Source of the DNA: Rhizoclosmatium globosum
Taxonomy: Eukaryota; Chytridiomycota; Chytridiomycetes; Chytridiales; Chytriomycetaceae
DNA length: 64,000 nucleotides
Direction: 5' to 3'
NCBI GenBank assembly: GCA_002104985.1
Contig: MCGO01000155.1
Span: 1-64,000 of the forward strand
The position numbers and the translations under genes were made by a program. Positions within the stretch are counted from its first letter, which is position 1. Each line of letters starts with the position of its first letter. Below are positions 34,343 through 47,471 of the stretch, piece by piece. A model generated the notes under the pieces. The model did not search any database. It was not told the origin of the DNA and was given only the letters and a program-made list of their open reading frames with translations.

Positions 34343-35152
34343 TCTTCTCTGTTGCTGATACTTTTGCGTTTTGTTTGATGTTTTTCAATGAGGTTGGGAT
34401 TGTCAACTTTGGGTGGGGGAAGCCGAATTTATATTAATATTCATACGAAAAGAAGTGTATGAACAGTTTCTAAACTAGTAGAGGTGTTTTTTGTTGATAC
34501 AATGCTGGTGTTACTTTTGTAGTTTTTCTATGAACACAGCTGGAATTGTCAGATTTGGATGATAGATGCTTGCTTGGGGTTGTTTTTCGTTGACATGTGA
34601 GAGAGCGAATGAATGAGAGAAGAAGTTTGGTTTTTCGTCTAATATATTAATACAACAAACGCTTGCAAGTGAATCCCCTTTTTCCCCTTCATCCCTCCCC
34701 TTCCCTTCCCTTCTTCAAGCTGCGAGCGTTAGTTGTCTTTGATTGAGAACTGTTTGTTCACCTTGAGTCCTCTGCGATGTTACGGCATCCTCTCATTCCG
34801 TGATCTGGATTGTCATTGGGTCTGGACCACCGTCCCCCACTCAATTTGATTACGATCCCATCTGCCCATATCTCACCCTTCAATTCCTCTTGATACCATC
34901 GGTTATTCACTCCTCCTTCCCTATGAACCTGTGGTTGTGTCAAATGTTTGTTGTTGGTGAAGGAGTGGAAACTTGCAGAGGCTATCTACGCCTAATTCCT
35001 TCCATGCCTTTCCTCTTCTTCTTGATTTAAGCACTGATACTAAATATCCGAATAGACTTAAACGATGCTATTCTCTTTCTCCGTCGTCGCTCTCTTTGCC
35101 TTCCTTTCAAAGGTCTTCACTGCAGCAGGTGTGTTGTGTCTCCTGAATCGCA
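34343..35152. other. Intergenic region upstream of the giant gene
   Basis: No supported gene. It is T-rich and CT-rich. An ATG at 35065 followed by a signal-peptide-like stretch (MLFSFSVVALFAFLSKVF) and a donor at 35129 could be an alternative first exon, but its phase does not join the coding frame of the next exon. The start at 35153, which reads straight into that frame, was therefore preferred. Promoter elements were not recognised. Confidence 0.4.
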
Positions 35153-38100
35153 ATGAGCATCACTGACAATATATTAACACATAGCATCCTATTCATTCCG
35201 TGGTCTTTCGCTGATCATTTGTCGGTGTTTGACGTCTCTTGTCCAAGTGAATGTAATCAGGGGTTCCAAACACTGGTCGCCAACCACCGTGGGAGGATTC
35301 TTGGCTTCAATCTGTCTTCCACTTGTGGACACGCAGGTACGATTCTTGTGTCCTCTTGAATCGCATTTCTAACGTTTGTCTTTTCCTTTCCCCACCCAGG
35401 TCACCTTGAAACTCTCAATCTCGTCACTCCTTTCCGTGTCCATCTCATGCCCTCTTCCATTCTTTCTACTTGTTTGGGAAAGATTTCTATTCCAGAACTC
35501 ACTACGTCTCCAGTTCAAGTTCCACTCAAAATGGTTGAGAAATCATGCTCTCTTTGGGTCTGTCAGGTACGAACGAAGAAGGAAAGAACATCGCCGACAC
35601 AAGTCTTGGGCCAAGAGAACTCTCAAAGCCGTGGAGAAGGAACAGAAGATTGCTCAATTGGTGGAGCTGCTTGCTGGTTATGAACGACTAGTGCACGAGA
35701 TCAAAGTTGCTGAGCTACTTGCTCGCTATGAGAACCTTGTTACCCCGTTCTACGCACTACTGGACTTCTGTGGGTCTATGATTGGCGGGTTCTTGGATCT
35801 CGTCAAGTATGTCTGCTACACTTGGCTGTCCAGTTGCAGTTGGTTATCAGTGCCTTCAAAGCCGCTGTCCGTTCATGACAAGTTCTATCTATCTGTTATC
35901 GTGCCAAATGGCTCAATCACGATGGTTCTTGTCTCCAATGATTCAACTGTTCTTGAAGCAAAACAGGCTGCATCTGTTGGTCTTACAGTTGATGGTCTCC
36001 AACTGTATCGACCTGGCCGGCACTGGAAGCGATTGCCCTCATCTCGAACACTCTATGGTAAGATTCAATTCTTTTAAGGTATCCAGAGCTAATTGTTGGG
36101 TCAGGGCTCGGTCTAAATCCCAGTACTCTTGTTCGTCTTGCGTCACGTCCAAGCCCACACAGCGGATCAAATACCACCAAGACCTCCACTCCAATCACTA
36201 CTTCTAACCATCTTGATTCAGTCGTGGCCAGTCCAGTTATGGTTGAAACAACTGTTTTTCGAAATCCTCGTCTGTCACAGACGACGTCTGGCCAACCCAA
36301 GATTCCATCGACAAAGAAGAGTCATCTCTATTCTGGGATTTGGTTCTCGGACATGAATCCTCAATTATCCCCTTCATGGTCTCCTTCCATCTTTCATCCT
36401 GCAATGGGTGATATCTCGTCCTTGAATCGGTTGTCTGCTGCCAATAGAAACTCCACATCGTCTGTTGTCACAACTCCACCAATCCCATCTTTAGTCATCA
36501 AAAAACTAAGGCTTTACTTGCCACCGTATAAACCAATCACCTTGATTGACTTCATTCTGCCACATATGGTTTCTGAACTTGGTAACTGTTCGACACAATC
36601 TCTTTGCACTATTTCTCATCCAATATAATTTAATAGGTTTATCAATTCCACTCGAGCTTATTGACTCAAGTAACGCTGTCATTACCATACCTCAAAGCCA
36701 CAGTCTTCCACCAGAACCACCTCCTCCTCCACCAACTCCGCCTCCACCACCAACACTCGTCCAGCAACTCCAGTCCAAGACTGTTATCAAAACAAAAGCA
36801 TCCTGGTTCTCTTTGCAATCCATGTCGCAGCATGATTGGATTCCATCACCCGCACTTGCTTTGGCTATCTTTGAAGCTTCAGATGCTGCACCAAGTGCGA
36901 TGGAAAAACAAGCTATTATTAAAACAAGCTTCAATACGTGTTTGACTCAAGTTCTGGCGTTCTTTGTCAAATTGCTGGACGGGAAGCACTTGTTTGTCGA
37001 GATTCGGCAAGACACCACTGTTCTTGAGCTTCGAAATTATCTCTTCCAGTCCAGAAATGTTGCGAAAGCTTTTGCGCTTCAGTTGGTCTTTGGAGGACAG
37101 TATATGGATGACTCTCATTTACTCTCGTGTATGTCTGTAATGTTTTGTTTAGATGTGATCTAACATTTTTAATTTAGCGTACAATCTCGTTGTTGACTCC
37201 ACTATCAGATTTGTTGGGAAACTACCTGGAGGAGCCGATAATATGTACTCAAGTACTGACCCTGACCAAAAAGTTGGTTCATCCAGTACTGATGCGTCAC
37301 CCGTCGAAAGTCAAGAACCACCGTCTGTTCCTCTTCGTGATGAGTCCAATGAGCTTCCATCTCTTGGTGGGTCATCAGTGGCTGGTTCGTCTGTTCCAAG
37401 TTTCAGCCCAATCCAGCCATATTCGCACCGAGGTCGTCGCCCCTTCCATTATTCCCGCCAATCATCCACAACTGTATGTTTTTTTTTTCTTTTTATATTC
37501 GAAATAGTCTTGTCTCACTGGTTTTTTAGGATTCTGATCTCAACGTCGGCGACTCTTCTGCGACTACATCACGTGGTGATTACCTCGACGTAGCGGCAAC
37601 ACCGACACCAAAGAATCTGAACCAAATTGATTATCAGTCTGACGAAGAGACGACTGTCCCACTGAGGTCCAACACTTTAGCCACTTCTGGCTCCGTTGAA
37701 GGCGAAACAAGTTCTATTTCCGTTTTGACTTCTTCTCCGTTGCCTGAATACGCACCATTCGAAATGTCTGGTTTTGATGCGACTTCTATTCCTTCTGCCT
37801 TGTCTCAAACTGTTGAAGCCGAGTCGGGTCGTGCGTCCACGCTGTCTGCTCCTCCGGCTCCAATATCAGAATATGTTTCATTTATTGTGTCTGATTCTGA
37901 GACGGAAACTGAACCCTCAACGTGTAATGAGTCTGACCTTGAATCTGTGGCTGATGTAGAGGTAATATCTTGATTGATGCTCTGTTGAATCTAACTCTTG
38001 ATGATAAGGTCAGTGACATTGATTCCGACCTACTTGATTGGTTTCAGCGATTTGGTTTCGACGACTCAGATGACTCTAACTCTGACTCTGACCCTGACTT

Positions 38101-41100
38101 GGACTTGGGTGTGGTGGACTTGGAGGTGGACTCGGACTCAGCTTCGGACATGGACTCTGTTGGTGGACTGGAGGAGTTGCTGAATGGAATCTCAAGTTTG
38201 AATATGGACAGCTTTGATGCAGTCAATCTTTTTGAATTGGAGCAAAACCTGGCAGATCTGGATCTTGCGTATGGCACTGCTCCGTTCATATCAGCTGCTG
38301 GAAAAGGCAAAGGAGCAAAGAAAGCAAAAGAGTCAAAACCGGCCAAAAAATCAGTGAAAGTGAAAGCAGCAACAGCGAAATCAGCGAAAGGGAAAGGAAA
38401 GAGAGCAGTGGAGGATGATGATGCGGATGATGTTGAAGAGGATCCTCCTTCGGATCCAGTACCAATGGTGAGTTTAGCAAAATGTTTCTCGTCATGATTC
38501 TAACCACAGTATTATTGTTTCGTAATAGGAGCCTTTGTCTCTTACCCGCGTCAAAGTACCTCGAGGTTCCATCTATGTTGATGCCAGCACATCATTTATT
38601 CCCAACACCCTGAGGCCACGCTACCGCCTGTTTGCTCGTGCTTATGATAGATTCTTGAGTACCTCACGATCGCTACTTAGTTGTCAAGCCTTTTTGGATA
38701 CTATTGACAGTATGACCATCCATGAAGCTCTGGCCTCTTTTGAATCTCAGTTTGGGTTCATTCATCCGGCCGGGCCTGCCTTGATTGCAATTCGTAATCG
38801 CATTATTTCCGTGCGCAGACACAATGTTGAAAACAATCTGGAGGGTGAAACGCAGTTCAGTATAGTACCTCAACTGTACAAGTGTCCTCAGGGTATGATT
38901 GATGGATTGGATCACTGCAGCTGTTTCACAGGGGACTGGAGCTACAGTATCAATCAAGCAACTTTTAATGTACTTCAAGAGACCCATGCTGCCACTGTAT
39001 TCCCTCTGAGTGGAAGTTCTGAACAGTTGAGGAAGGAGTTGGTGTCTCGAAGGCAAAACGTTGTTCCAACTGTTGTGTTTATCTTGTCGCTGAATCGGTT
39101 AGTTCTCTTTCTTACAGTAGAATTGTTGGAGTTGACGCATTTTGATTTATAGGTATCTGTTCTGTCCAAAGATACTCCTGGACGTTGGTGTGTGTGCTGA
39201 ACCAGTTCTGGGAAACAAGGTTGCCAATGTTGAGGCTATTCACGAAGCCATGTACAAAGTGACTTTGGCGCTTTTAGTCAAAGCTGGTGCCGCTTCTTTG
39301 ATGGATGAAGCAGAAGTCGATGTTGGTGAAGATGGTATAGGTATTGGCGGTTTTGGTGTTGCTGGTGTTGGTGTTGGTGTTGGTGCTGGTGCTGGTGCTG
39401 AACCTGGAACTGGTGTTGGTATTGGTGTTGGTGCTGGTGGGAGTGGGAGTGGGAGAGGAAGCGGGAGTGATGGCATGGAACGTCTTGTTGCAGACGAAGG
39501 ATTCACGGCTGTTGGCAGTGGGAAACCTGGGATTCTCGGAGGGTCATCCAATGTACTTGGAGGTGGTGGGGTCAGAGATGTTGGCAGAACATCCAATGTA
39601 CTTGGTGGGGGAAGACAAGAAAGACAAAGTAGCTCTGTGTTTGGAAGCTGGCCTCAACGTCCTCGACCAGACAGCAGCGAAGCTTGGAAGAAGGAGCACT
39701 TCATACTAATGGACAAATTGCAGAATCAAGATTATCGACTTGCGGAGGTATTTACCGAACAACACTTCTTGGTATGATGTTTCATTTTTGTTTGTCATAC
39801 TCATTTCAACACTTAGAATGGCTTCTGTCCACTGTGTCAAACTTCTCACCAAAAGTCAAGTGACGCGGCAACGTTGGCTGCGTTTGAAGCCCACTTGTTG
39901 GCTCAACATTTTCATCGACCTGCTTCGTCACGGCCTACTGTTCCTTCGAGAGGATCGTACACAGATGCCAATCTTTTCAACATCCATCTTGCTCGACTTA
40001 TTTCAAACTCACCCAAAGCTGGATCACAGGTTTGTTTTGAATCTTGCCAATTTTATATTTTACTTACGTGGTGGTTCTGTTGTAGGACGATACTTGTCCT
40101 GTCTGCCTTCAAGATGGATATTGTCAAGACTTGATACGACACATGATTGAGTGACACCCAAACTATGATCCAGCTGTTACCGCTGTTCCTACTGTTCCTA
40201 CTGTTCCTACTGCTCCCGTCGCTCCCGTAGCCCCCGTAGCCCCTGTTGTACCTGTCGCTCCCTTAGCCCTCGTTGCACCCGTTGCACCCGTTGCTCCTGA
40301 TTCTCCCGTTGCTCCCGTTGCTCCCGTTGCTCCCGTTGCTCCTGTTGCTCCTGATTCTCCGGCTCTGGCTGATCCAACTACTACTGTCACTCCATCCACA
40401 AGTACCAACTCAGTTGTGAATCGACAATTGGTGGCTGGTTCTGACGCCTCTCGCTGTGTCACGTTGCTTGGGATTATGGACGCTCGTCTAGTAAACCAGG
40501 CCTTCGAAATGGGATCAAGTCACGTGTATTCAGTCAATCATCCAGCAACAGCAGCCCACTCTATGCGTCCAGGCAGTTATCCAATTTGGATCAAGACCAA
40601 CGATGGAAAACAGTTGAAACCTCCACGGACAGCCATGACAAATCGGGAGCTTAAACTTCATGACTTTATTGTTCTTCGCCAACTGGCTGCTACCTGGCAG
40701 GCGTTCACAAATGGTGATCCGACTGACCTTGACATGTCTAACGTATATCACGCCGTGAAGAATCAAGACGTTTCTCAAAGCTATGGTCCGTACTTGGCGC
40801 ACCGACTTGATTTCGCAGCAGCCAATAAATCCAAGCTGAGTGACAAGGAGGCAATAGAGTTGTTTGGTGCAGTTCAGCAGTACAACAAGAAGGGCGGGAT
40901 CAAGAATGTGACTGGGGTTATTGTGGAAACACTGCACTGGACAAACAGTGCACGTTTATTGAACACCCCCATTCATCAACACCGAGTCCAAGTTGCTCAG
41001 GACAACCAGCACCGTCTTGATCTTCAAGTTGATGCAGTTGGAAACGTTGTTGTTGGTGGTGTTGACGTTTTGCACGATAATGAAGACGTTGAGATGGGAG

Positions 41101-44100
41101 AGGCACATGGTGAGTGATTGTTGTTGAACCACGTATCAAAACTTACAATTTGAAAAGGATTGGGAGAGTGTCAGCTATTCATTAATGCCACTCCAATCAG
41201 TCCCGCATTTTTTCTCCAGTCTTCTGAAAACTACACAGAGCTGATGGACTTGAGCAAACTAATGTTGATTGGACTTTCTTTGCTCAACAAGAAGGTTGTT
41301 GGTCGCAGCCTCAAAGTACAAAAGAATGGTATGCATCACGTATTCCAATCAGCGTTGACGTTACTGAACGGGCTTGCTGACAATGGCCCAACGGTTACAA
41401 ATGGAGAATGGTGTTCTGGGTCTGTCTTGTTCAAACACTATTCGAAAGCACCTGATTTCACCAAAGAACCAATGACGTTTTCAGGAGCTACGGAGCTTGG
41501 TGTTGTGTTCTTCAAGAATAAGGATTCAAAGATATCTCATGTATGTTTTTTCCACTTCTTTACAAGAATTAAAACTGAGCATTGAACAATAGATTCTACC
41601 TTTGTTTCAAGTGCTGGCTACAACTTCTTTCAATCCCACCAGGAATCAACCTGTCTCTGCCAAAATCAAAGTGCTGGGCCTTCACTCAATTCTTATGGGC
41701 GAGACTGTGGTTCTTCGGGATTTCCGATATCAAACAACTCATTTGCTCCACGTGGGGAAAGAGTCACATCAAAGACTGTATTCCATTTCTCAGTCATTCA
41801 TAAGACCTGACACCAACGAAACCCAAGTCTATCTTTGGAATGAACTTATTTCTCCAGCTTGGAATGATACTCTTCGACGTGTTCGAGGCCACTCTGTTGC
41901 TGTTGGAATCCAAAACTTTGTTGCTGGCTTGGTACATGAACAGCCTGCCTCTCTTGTTTCTGTGTCTGGCAGTCAAGACAATGCCTCTGTGTACCGAAAC
42001 AACTTCAATACAGTCATAAGGAAGCTCTTATCTCGTCACCCAAAGTTCAAGAATTCCAACAATCTTGTTTTGAACGCTGCCATCGCAACCCACTTTGGTC
42101 GTGGTCGGGTCGCACAACCCATGTCGTCTCCACTGTCTATCTCGAAGCTTGGATATGCAAACATGCGCGCAGTAGTCCAAAGGTGGTTAAAGCTGGAAGA
42201 AACTCTGCCGTATATGGAGCGACGTTTTGAAGGTGGCGCGCAGCTGACTCTTGATTTTGTCCTAAATCAAAGAGTTCAAGAGCGCTTTGATGATGATGAC
42301 TGGGATTTTGTATTTCCTCAGCACAACTTTCCGAATCTGACACTTCAAACCAATATTCTTCCTTCTGATTCCAAAGTCTTGAACATCCGTCCAGTTGTTG
42401 TTTCCTTGGATGGATCCAAGTTTACTTTCAAACTGGATACAAAGGAGCCCACATGTCTGGTACTGTGCCTTCACAACGAGTTCCGCAACTGGGCGAGGTT
42501 CCGCGTAACTGGTCCAACAATAATCAATACGAGGCTTTGTTTCTGCCGCTTTTCAAACAGAACAAGACTGGAGATTCTGAGACTGAGAGTGACAAGACCA
42601 AGAGTGATGGCCCCATTGAGATTGAAGAAGTTCAAGTCTTGGTATAATATTTAACGTATGGAACCTTAATGTAATCTCTAACCCAAATACCTAGAAACAA
42701 CCTCGTCGCAAGATTGATACTTCAATCTTTGAACTAGACAACAAAAAGATAAAACAAATGGCTCCCAAAGTGATCAAGATTCTCAAAGAAGAGCAGGAAC
42801 GTCAGCTGAAACAAGCATTTGTGAATCGCCGCAACCTTGCTGATGATGCAACCCAAGAACAAATTGATCTTGCGTAAGTGTTCTTTTACTTCAACGTTGT
42901 CATCAAAGAACTGACCTTTCTGGGTTTAGGGACATGACTGCTGCACAAGCAGACATGATACTTGAGCGGAAAAGGATGACGGTTGACAAGAAAGACCACG
43001 AACAGCATTTCTTGAATACATATGTAGCTTATGGTATGTTTCTCAGATAACTTTATACTCCTCTTTGTTTTTCTCATTTCATCACTTTTGCTGAATAGGA
43101 ACGGTTCCAAATGAAGCTGAAAGACAGTCGCTCAAAGCTTACGTGGACCTTTCAACCTTGATCTTTGACACTGTCCACGTGCTTACTCCTGGAACCATCA
43201 ATTTGTTCAACAAGTTGCATGCAGCCGCTGTAAACATCAGACTTCAAAATGGCCCGCCTGAAGATCAGAATCAATATCCAGTGCATCACAGAATATTATC
43301 GTTTCTAGACTCTCCAACATTCAAAAGAAACCAGAGCCCTGAGATTGAGAATAATCGTCTATCTGTTGGTCAGCAACCTCAGCATCTTCTTGAGATTCTA
43401 CGCGACCTGTTCGGAGATAAAAATTCAAACCCACTGAGAATTCTGTTTGATATTGTTGTCGAACTTGATGGTCTCAAACAGTCAAAGTCGAGTTCTTGGG
43501 ATCGAATGATTATCTTGGCCATGTTGTTGGGAGCAGCAAATACCAGTGAATCGCTTCAAGTTTGGGAAGAAGAAATGAATGATGGAGCTGTTGGGTTCAT
43601 CACCGATTCTGGACAGTATTGGTACTATCCTACAGACCACTCTGCCAAACAGCTCGCGCTCTTAAGGACTGCTGTCGTTACTCAACTTTTGGATCCAGAA
43701 TCTGGCTTCAACATCCCCAACAAGGAACATTACCTTGCAGTGTACTTGAAGGACTCTAGCATCTCAGCGTTGAAATTGAGTCTGAGCATCTGGCTTGAAG
43801 ATGACTTGAAGAGAGAAAAGAAGGCTGCAAAGGTGGCTGAAGCAGACAGTAGTGACAATGAAGAAAGTCTTCAGGGTGAGGATAATGAGGATTACATTCC
43901 ACGCCAACAGAACACAAGTGAAGATACATCTGGAGAGGTTGTTTATCGAGTTCGACTTGCACCAGGTGTTGGTCAAGCTCTTCCAGTCCAAAATCTTCAT
44001 GATGCTGCTCAAAGTTTCTCAGATCTCTTGTTTAATCGGTTCCCTGATTCCAAAGTCCCATTGACTGATGCAGAACTTGGTACCACTAGAGCCATGGATG

Positions 44101-47100
44101 TGATTATTGAAACTGGCCCGTTCAGTATGGTTGATGGGTTTCTGGTTGGTGCTGATCATCAAGTGACTCTGAATTCTTTGAGTCCACATGAACTTTCCAT
44201 CTATCAGTATGTCATGAATTTACCTGCCTACCAACTGGACGAGGAAATCGATGAAACTATACAGTCGCAGAATAATATTGAGCGTTACAGGCATCTGGCA
44301 ATCATCACTGGAGTTCGGCCTGCTGTCGGAGGCAACTTTTACGCCAAGGCTCTTTCCCAGTTTCTGGATGCTCTTGTTGTTTCATTTGTCATTAAGCCCG
44401 TGAAAGAAATTGATGTTGAAATACCTGTTGGAGTTGGAGTTGGACTTGGAGTTGGAGGTGGAGTTGGAGTTCAAATGGAAGAGGGAGTGGATGAAGAAGA
44501 CAAAGCCCCAGAGGACAACTCCCAGCTAACTCTTGCTCAACTAAGAACCTTGTTCAAGACCTCCATTCTTCAATATATCCAGCCTGTTCAGTGGGGCTTG
44601 TGTCTGGAAACTGGAACACGATTAGTATCTTCAAAGGCATATGTCAACATCACACATTTATGCCGAGATGATCTTGTAAACTTGTTCACTGATATATTTA
44701 AGCTGAGCAAGAGCAAGTATTTGTTGTTTGGGAATGAAGGATACTTGGAAAACAAGGTCGGTGAACAGCTCAATAACACAGGTGTTGTGCAGGGTGCGTT
44801 CAAAGGCGCTATTGCGAGATACAAGACATGGACTACAACTGGCCTGAAATTTGGTAATCTTCTTTCCTTTCTTTGACATCATGTCTTTCATTGCGCTTTC
44901 CTAATCCAACACATTCAACCAGGAAAATCATTCCATGACCAGTTCAGCCACTCAAATCGTCGATATCTCTCAGTTGATGGTCACACCATATTTCCCAGAC
45001 TGCCTGACTCACAAGTTCGTGGGATGCAGTCTGCTGTCTTTGATCAAAACAAACAAACAGCTGCACACACTGAGGGCTATTTCCTTGATTCTTGTGATGA
45101 ACCCACCAGAGACATTCCATGGCCGCCTAACTTCCCTTCTGTCAATTTGCATTACTTGAACTTGATGCGTCTGGCTTTAGAAAAAGGAGGTCCACTCTGT
45201 CAGAGACTTGTTGTTCATCCACTGGGATTCAAGATATTTGCGAGTGCAAGGAATGTCATTCACCTTTGTCTGACAAAGAACTCCACGATTAACTTCCCGA
45301 CTTCCAAGAATGAATTCGTGACGTATAGGCCAGGTGCAATCAGTATTACGTATGACAGGGAAACTGGAATCTTCAAATCAATGCTGCCGCTTCAAACTCA
45401 CCACATGAACACCCATGAATTAGGACAGATTACAAAACATTATTCATACAACAACGCCCCTCGACGGTATCCAACAACAACACCCGCAGTCAACCGCAAT
45501 TCCATTGATGTCATCTTTAATGAAGTCCAAGAGTTATTGTCAGATTCTTTGAAAGAGATGGCTGAGACACGAAAATACTATGCTGCAAATCCATCAAACT
45601 TGAAGGCACGCGAGGAATATCGGCATGCATCGCACTTGGTTCGGTACATTCGAAATCGAATTCAGAATGAATGTTCTGCAAAGCACCGCCGCAAACTGGA
45701 AGATGCCATGACTGTTTATGCTCGTCAACACAACTTTGGTTCGTTTCGTTACGACTGTGTCAAATTGGGCGCAGTACATGCTGAAGATACGGAATTATTC
45801 AAATCTCGGATGGGATCCTTCCACAGTCCTGATGTTTGGATCACAAATCCATCAGAAGCTGTTCAGTCTGCGTTTCGGAATGCGTTTGGAACATCTCGTT
45901 TATTGTTGAGCAGTGATCCAGGTGGAAGAACAGTGGAAACGCAGATGGCGAGTACAGGCCATGTTGTTCAGATTGGAGTCGGATTTGAAGCAGTGATTTG
46001 TCGTCTTCAGAAACGCATCAGCACTCTTCAATCGTTTCGAGACAGGGCCATTGATCAAATTGACACTGTGATAGTGCTACGGAGTCGTGTTGCCGCTGCT
46101 GAATTAGATCTTGTTCAATACGCTTCTGGTGATCAAGTTGTGGCAAAAGAAACATTGCGACTGGAAAATCTTGTACTTGCAGCAGAACAGGAGTTGGAGG
46201 CTAGGTTGAAGGAGCTTCGCGCGTCAGCAAGAATGGTTCGTAAACCAACTCCTGGCCCAGATGACATGAATCTGGTGGACAAGGAAAATGATGTTCTGGA
46301 TGAAGTGGGGAGAGTGGATAAGGAGTTGAAAAAGATGCGAAATGAATTCAATGTTACCTTTGATGGAGGTGGTGTTGGAGGAGGTGGTGGAGATGACACC
46401 AACCTTTTGTCGCGCCTGCTCAAGAACGCACAGGACAAATTGAACAAGTACGCTCAACGAGTTCGTCGATCTGCTGCAGAATGGAATTCTGGTGCCGACT
46501 CATATGCCACATCGGACTTCAACTCCAAAACTACAAACAAGAAAGTGACTTCTGGGAAGGATGGTATTCCAAGTGAGTGTGATTGATCACTTAATTTTGA
46601 ATCTAACCTCTTTTATCTTAGAATGGGTCAAGACTGTCCTCTCATATGCGGCCCATGCTTCCATCAGGAAACAAACTACAGTAATGGCGTACAAAAAGTC
46701 GGAAAATGACGGTGCATTCTTTAATCCTGGTGGACCTGCCTGGCATATACCCACAATGAAGAGAGTCATGGCCAAAGAATTTGATCACCAGTTTCCTCTT
46801 GTTGGTAGAGTTGGAAAGATCAAGGCTGTAGTCATAGTGACTGAGGTAAGAGTCTCATGCATTTTACTTTATTTAACCTGTTCACTGTTCACTAGATTGG
46901 GTCAACAATCATGTGCTTTTGTGGCCGCATCTCTCGAATCGGGAAGGCAAAGACGTTCAAGTGTTCGAATCCACGGTGCAGTGGTCGTGCAATATGTTCA
47001 CGTGATAGTCTCACCTTTCGTCTCCCACGCGACATCAAAAGCGGCTTATTCATTGAGAATCTAACGTGGGCAATTGCGTTGATGCGGGTTCATCACCACA

Positions 47101-47471
47101 TTCGAGGTGGTGGGACGGGAGGTGCCGAAAACAATGATGGCAACGGCGATCCAGGAGGTGGAGGACCGGGTGGAGGAAGGAGAGGAGGAGGGAGTGGTGG
47201 AGTCAGACGGGAAGGCGGAGGACAAAGTGGTGGCAACAACAACAAACCTCCTCCGGCAAAGAAACAGCGTATTGTTAAAGGGCGTTTGGAATATGTTGCA
47301 GTGGAGGAGGTGGAGAGGGAAGGGAGATTGGACGAAGGTGGGATTGGTTCCACTTCGAGGCAGGCTGAGGATCACTACGGAGGATCTCAGCAAATGGACA
47401 ACAAATCCACACACTTTCCTATCTTGCAATTGGCCTCCCGTGGAGCTGCTGGACACGGTAGCGACGTATAG
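35153..47471 (+). CDS. Giant ubiquitin-like / zinc-finger / TnpB-Fanzor-like nuclease protein
   Basis: Twenty-one exons: 35153-35336, 35400-35566, 35604-36057, 36105-36581, 36637-37128, 37178-37473, 37530-37961, 38009-38467, 38529-39097, 39153-39747, 39817-40029, 40086-41109, 41158-41540, 41593-42459, 42498-42641, 42695-42873, 42930-43033, 43099-44853, 44923-46572, 46622-46845, 46896-47471. All GT-AG phases agree and the total is exactly 3,748 codons, with one in-frame TGA at 40152-40154. Order of parts: two ubiquitin-like domains (about 209-286 and 530-611), acidic and Lys-rich linkers, two C2H2-like fingers (about 1376-1475), low-complexity Val-Ala-Pro and Gly-Val repeats, a long unrecognised core, and a C-terminal nuclease-like part (Asp3263 in SSDPGGRT, Glu3556 in VTEIGST, then a cysteine cluster and RD at 3592-3593). 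Family assignment of the C terminus is inference from motif order. Confidence 0.6.
35878..37240 (+). other. Two ubiquitin-like domains within the giant protein
   Basis: Domain 1 (about residues 209-286) reads [31 protein letters not shown] and [17 protein letters not shown], matching the beta-grasp order of ubiquitin, including the LxF-AGK and STLHL positions. Domain 2 (about 530-611) is closer: [45 protein letters not shown]. It ends in Gly-Gly after a KLP, but the chain continues, so processing or conjugation is unproven. A polyproline stretch (near 36714-36760) lies between them. Confidence 0.75.
39350..39465 (+). repeat. Gly-Val/Gly-Ala coding minisatellite
   Basis: A (GGTGTT)n-like stretch in exon 10 of the giant gene encodes alternating Gly-Val and Gly-Ala followed by Gly-Ser repeats. 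A smaller Gly-Val tract occurs near 44421-44475. Both keep the frame open and look like disordered linkers. Confidence 0.8.
39817..40154 (+). other. Paired C2H2-like fingers followed by an in-frame TGA
   Basis: Exon 11 encodes CPLCQTSH followed by HLLAQHFH. Exon 12 opens with [10 protein letters not shown] and RHMIE, immediately followed by TGA (40152-40154) and then CACCCA in the same frame. A Trp at the TGA would complete a normal finger spacing (C-x2-C-x11-H with a second His at the next codon). The downstream frame continues without shift for about 950 bases. Either a nonsense mutation, a natural end of a shorter product, or an assembly error is possible. Confidence 0.6.
40175..40375 (+). 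repeat. Val-Ala-Pro coding minisatellite
   Basis: Tandem degenerate nine-base units (GCTCCCGTT and variants) encode a run of Pro-Val-Ala triplets after the finger pair of the giant gene. On the opposite strand the same units read as Gly-Ala-Thr collagen-like triplets, which is a shadow of the repeat. Confidence 0.85.
45880..47000 (+). other. Nuclease-like C-terminal region of the giant protein
   Basis: The region contains [18 protein letters not shown] (RuvC-I-like DPG motif, Asp codon at 45915), a long coiled coil (about 46000-46450), then [12 protein letters not shown] (Glu codon at 46843) directly before [11 protein letters not shown] and [17 protein letters not shown]. This is the order of TnpB and Fanzor proteins: RuvC-I Asp, a Glu just upstream of the Ser/Thr-x-x-Cys of the zinc ribbon, and a final Arg-Asp. 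Cysteine spacings are atypical (CxC and CxxxxC), and the usual NAARN after RD is absent, so catalytic competence is doubtful. Confidence 0.55.

Noticed and set aside
35376..35603. Hydrophobic plus-strand frame before the giant gene's third exon
   Set aside because: A different frame across the same bases gives a more protein-like sequence and matches the phases of the splice sites at 35337-35399 and 35567-35603.
40163..40462. Collagen-like Gly-Ala-Thr ORF on the minus strand
   Set aside because: It is the reverse reading of the Val-Ala-Pro minisatellite inside the giant gene and has no independent support.
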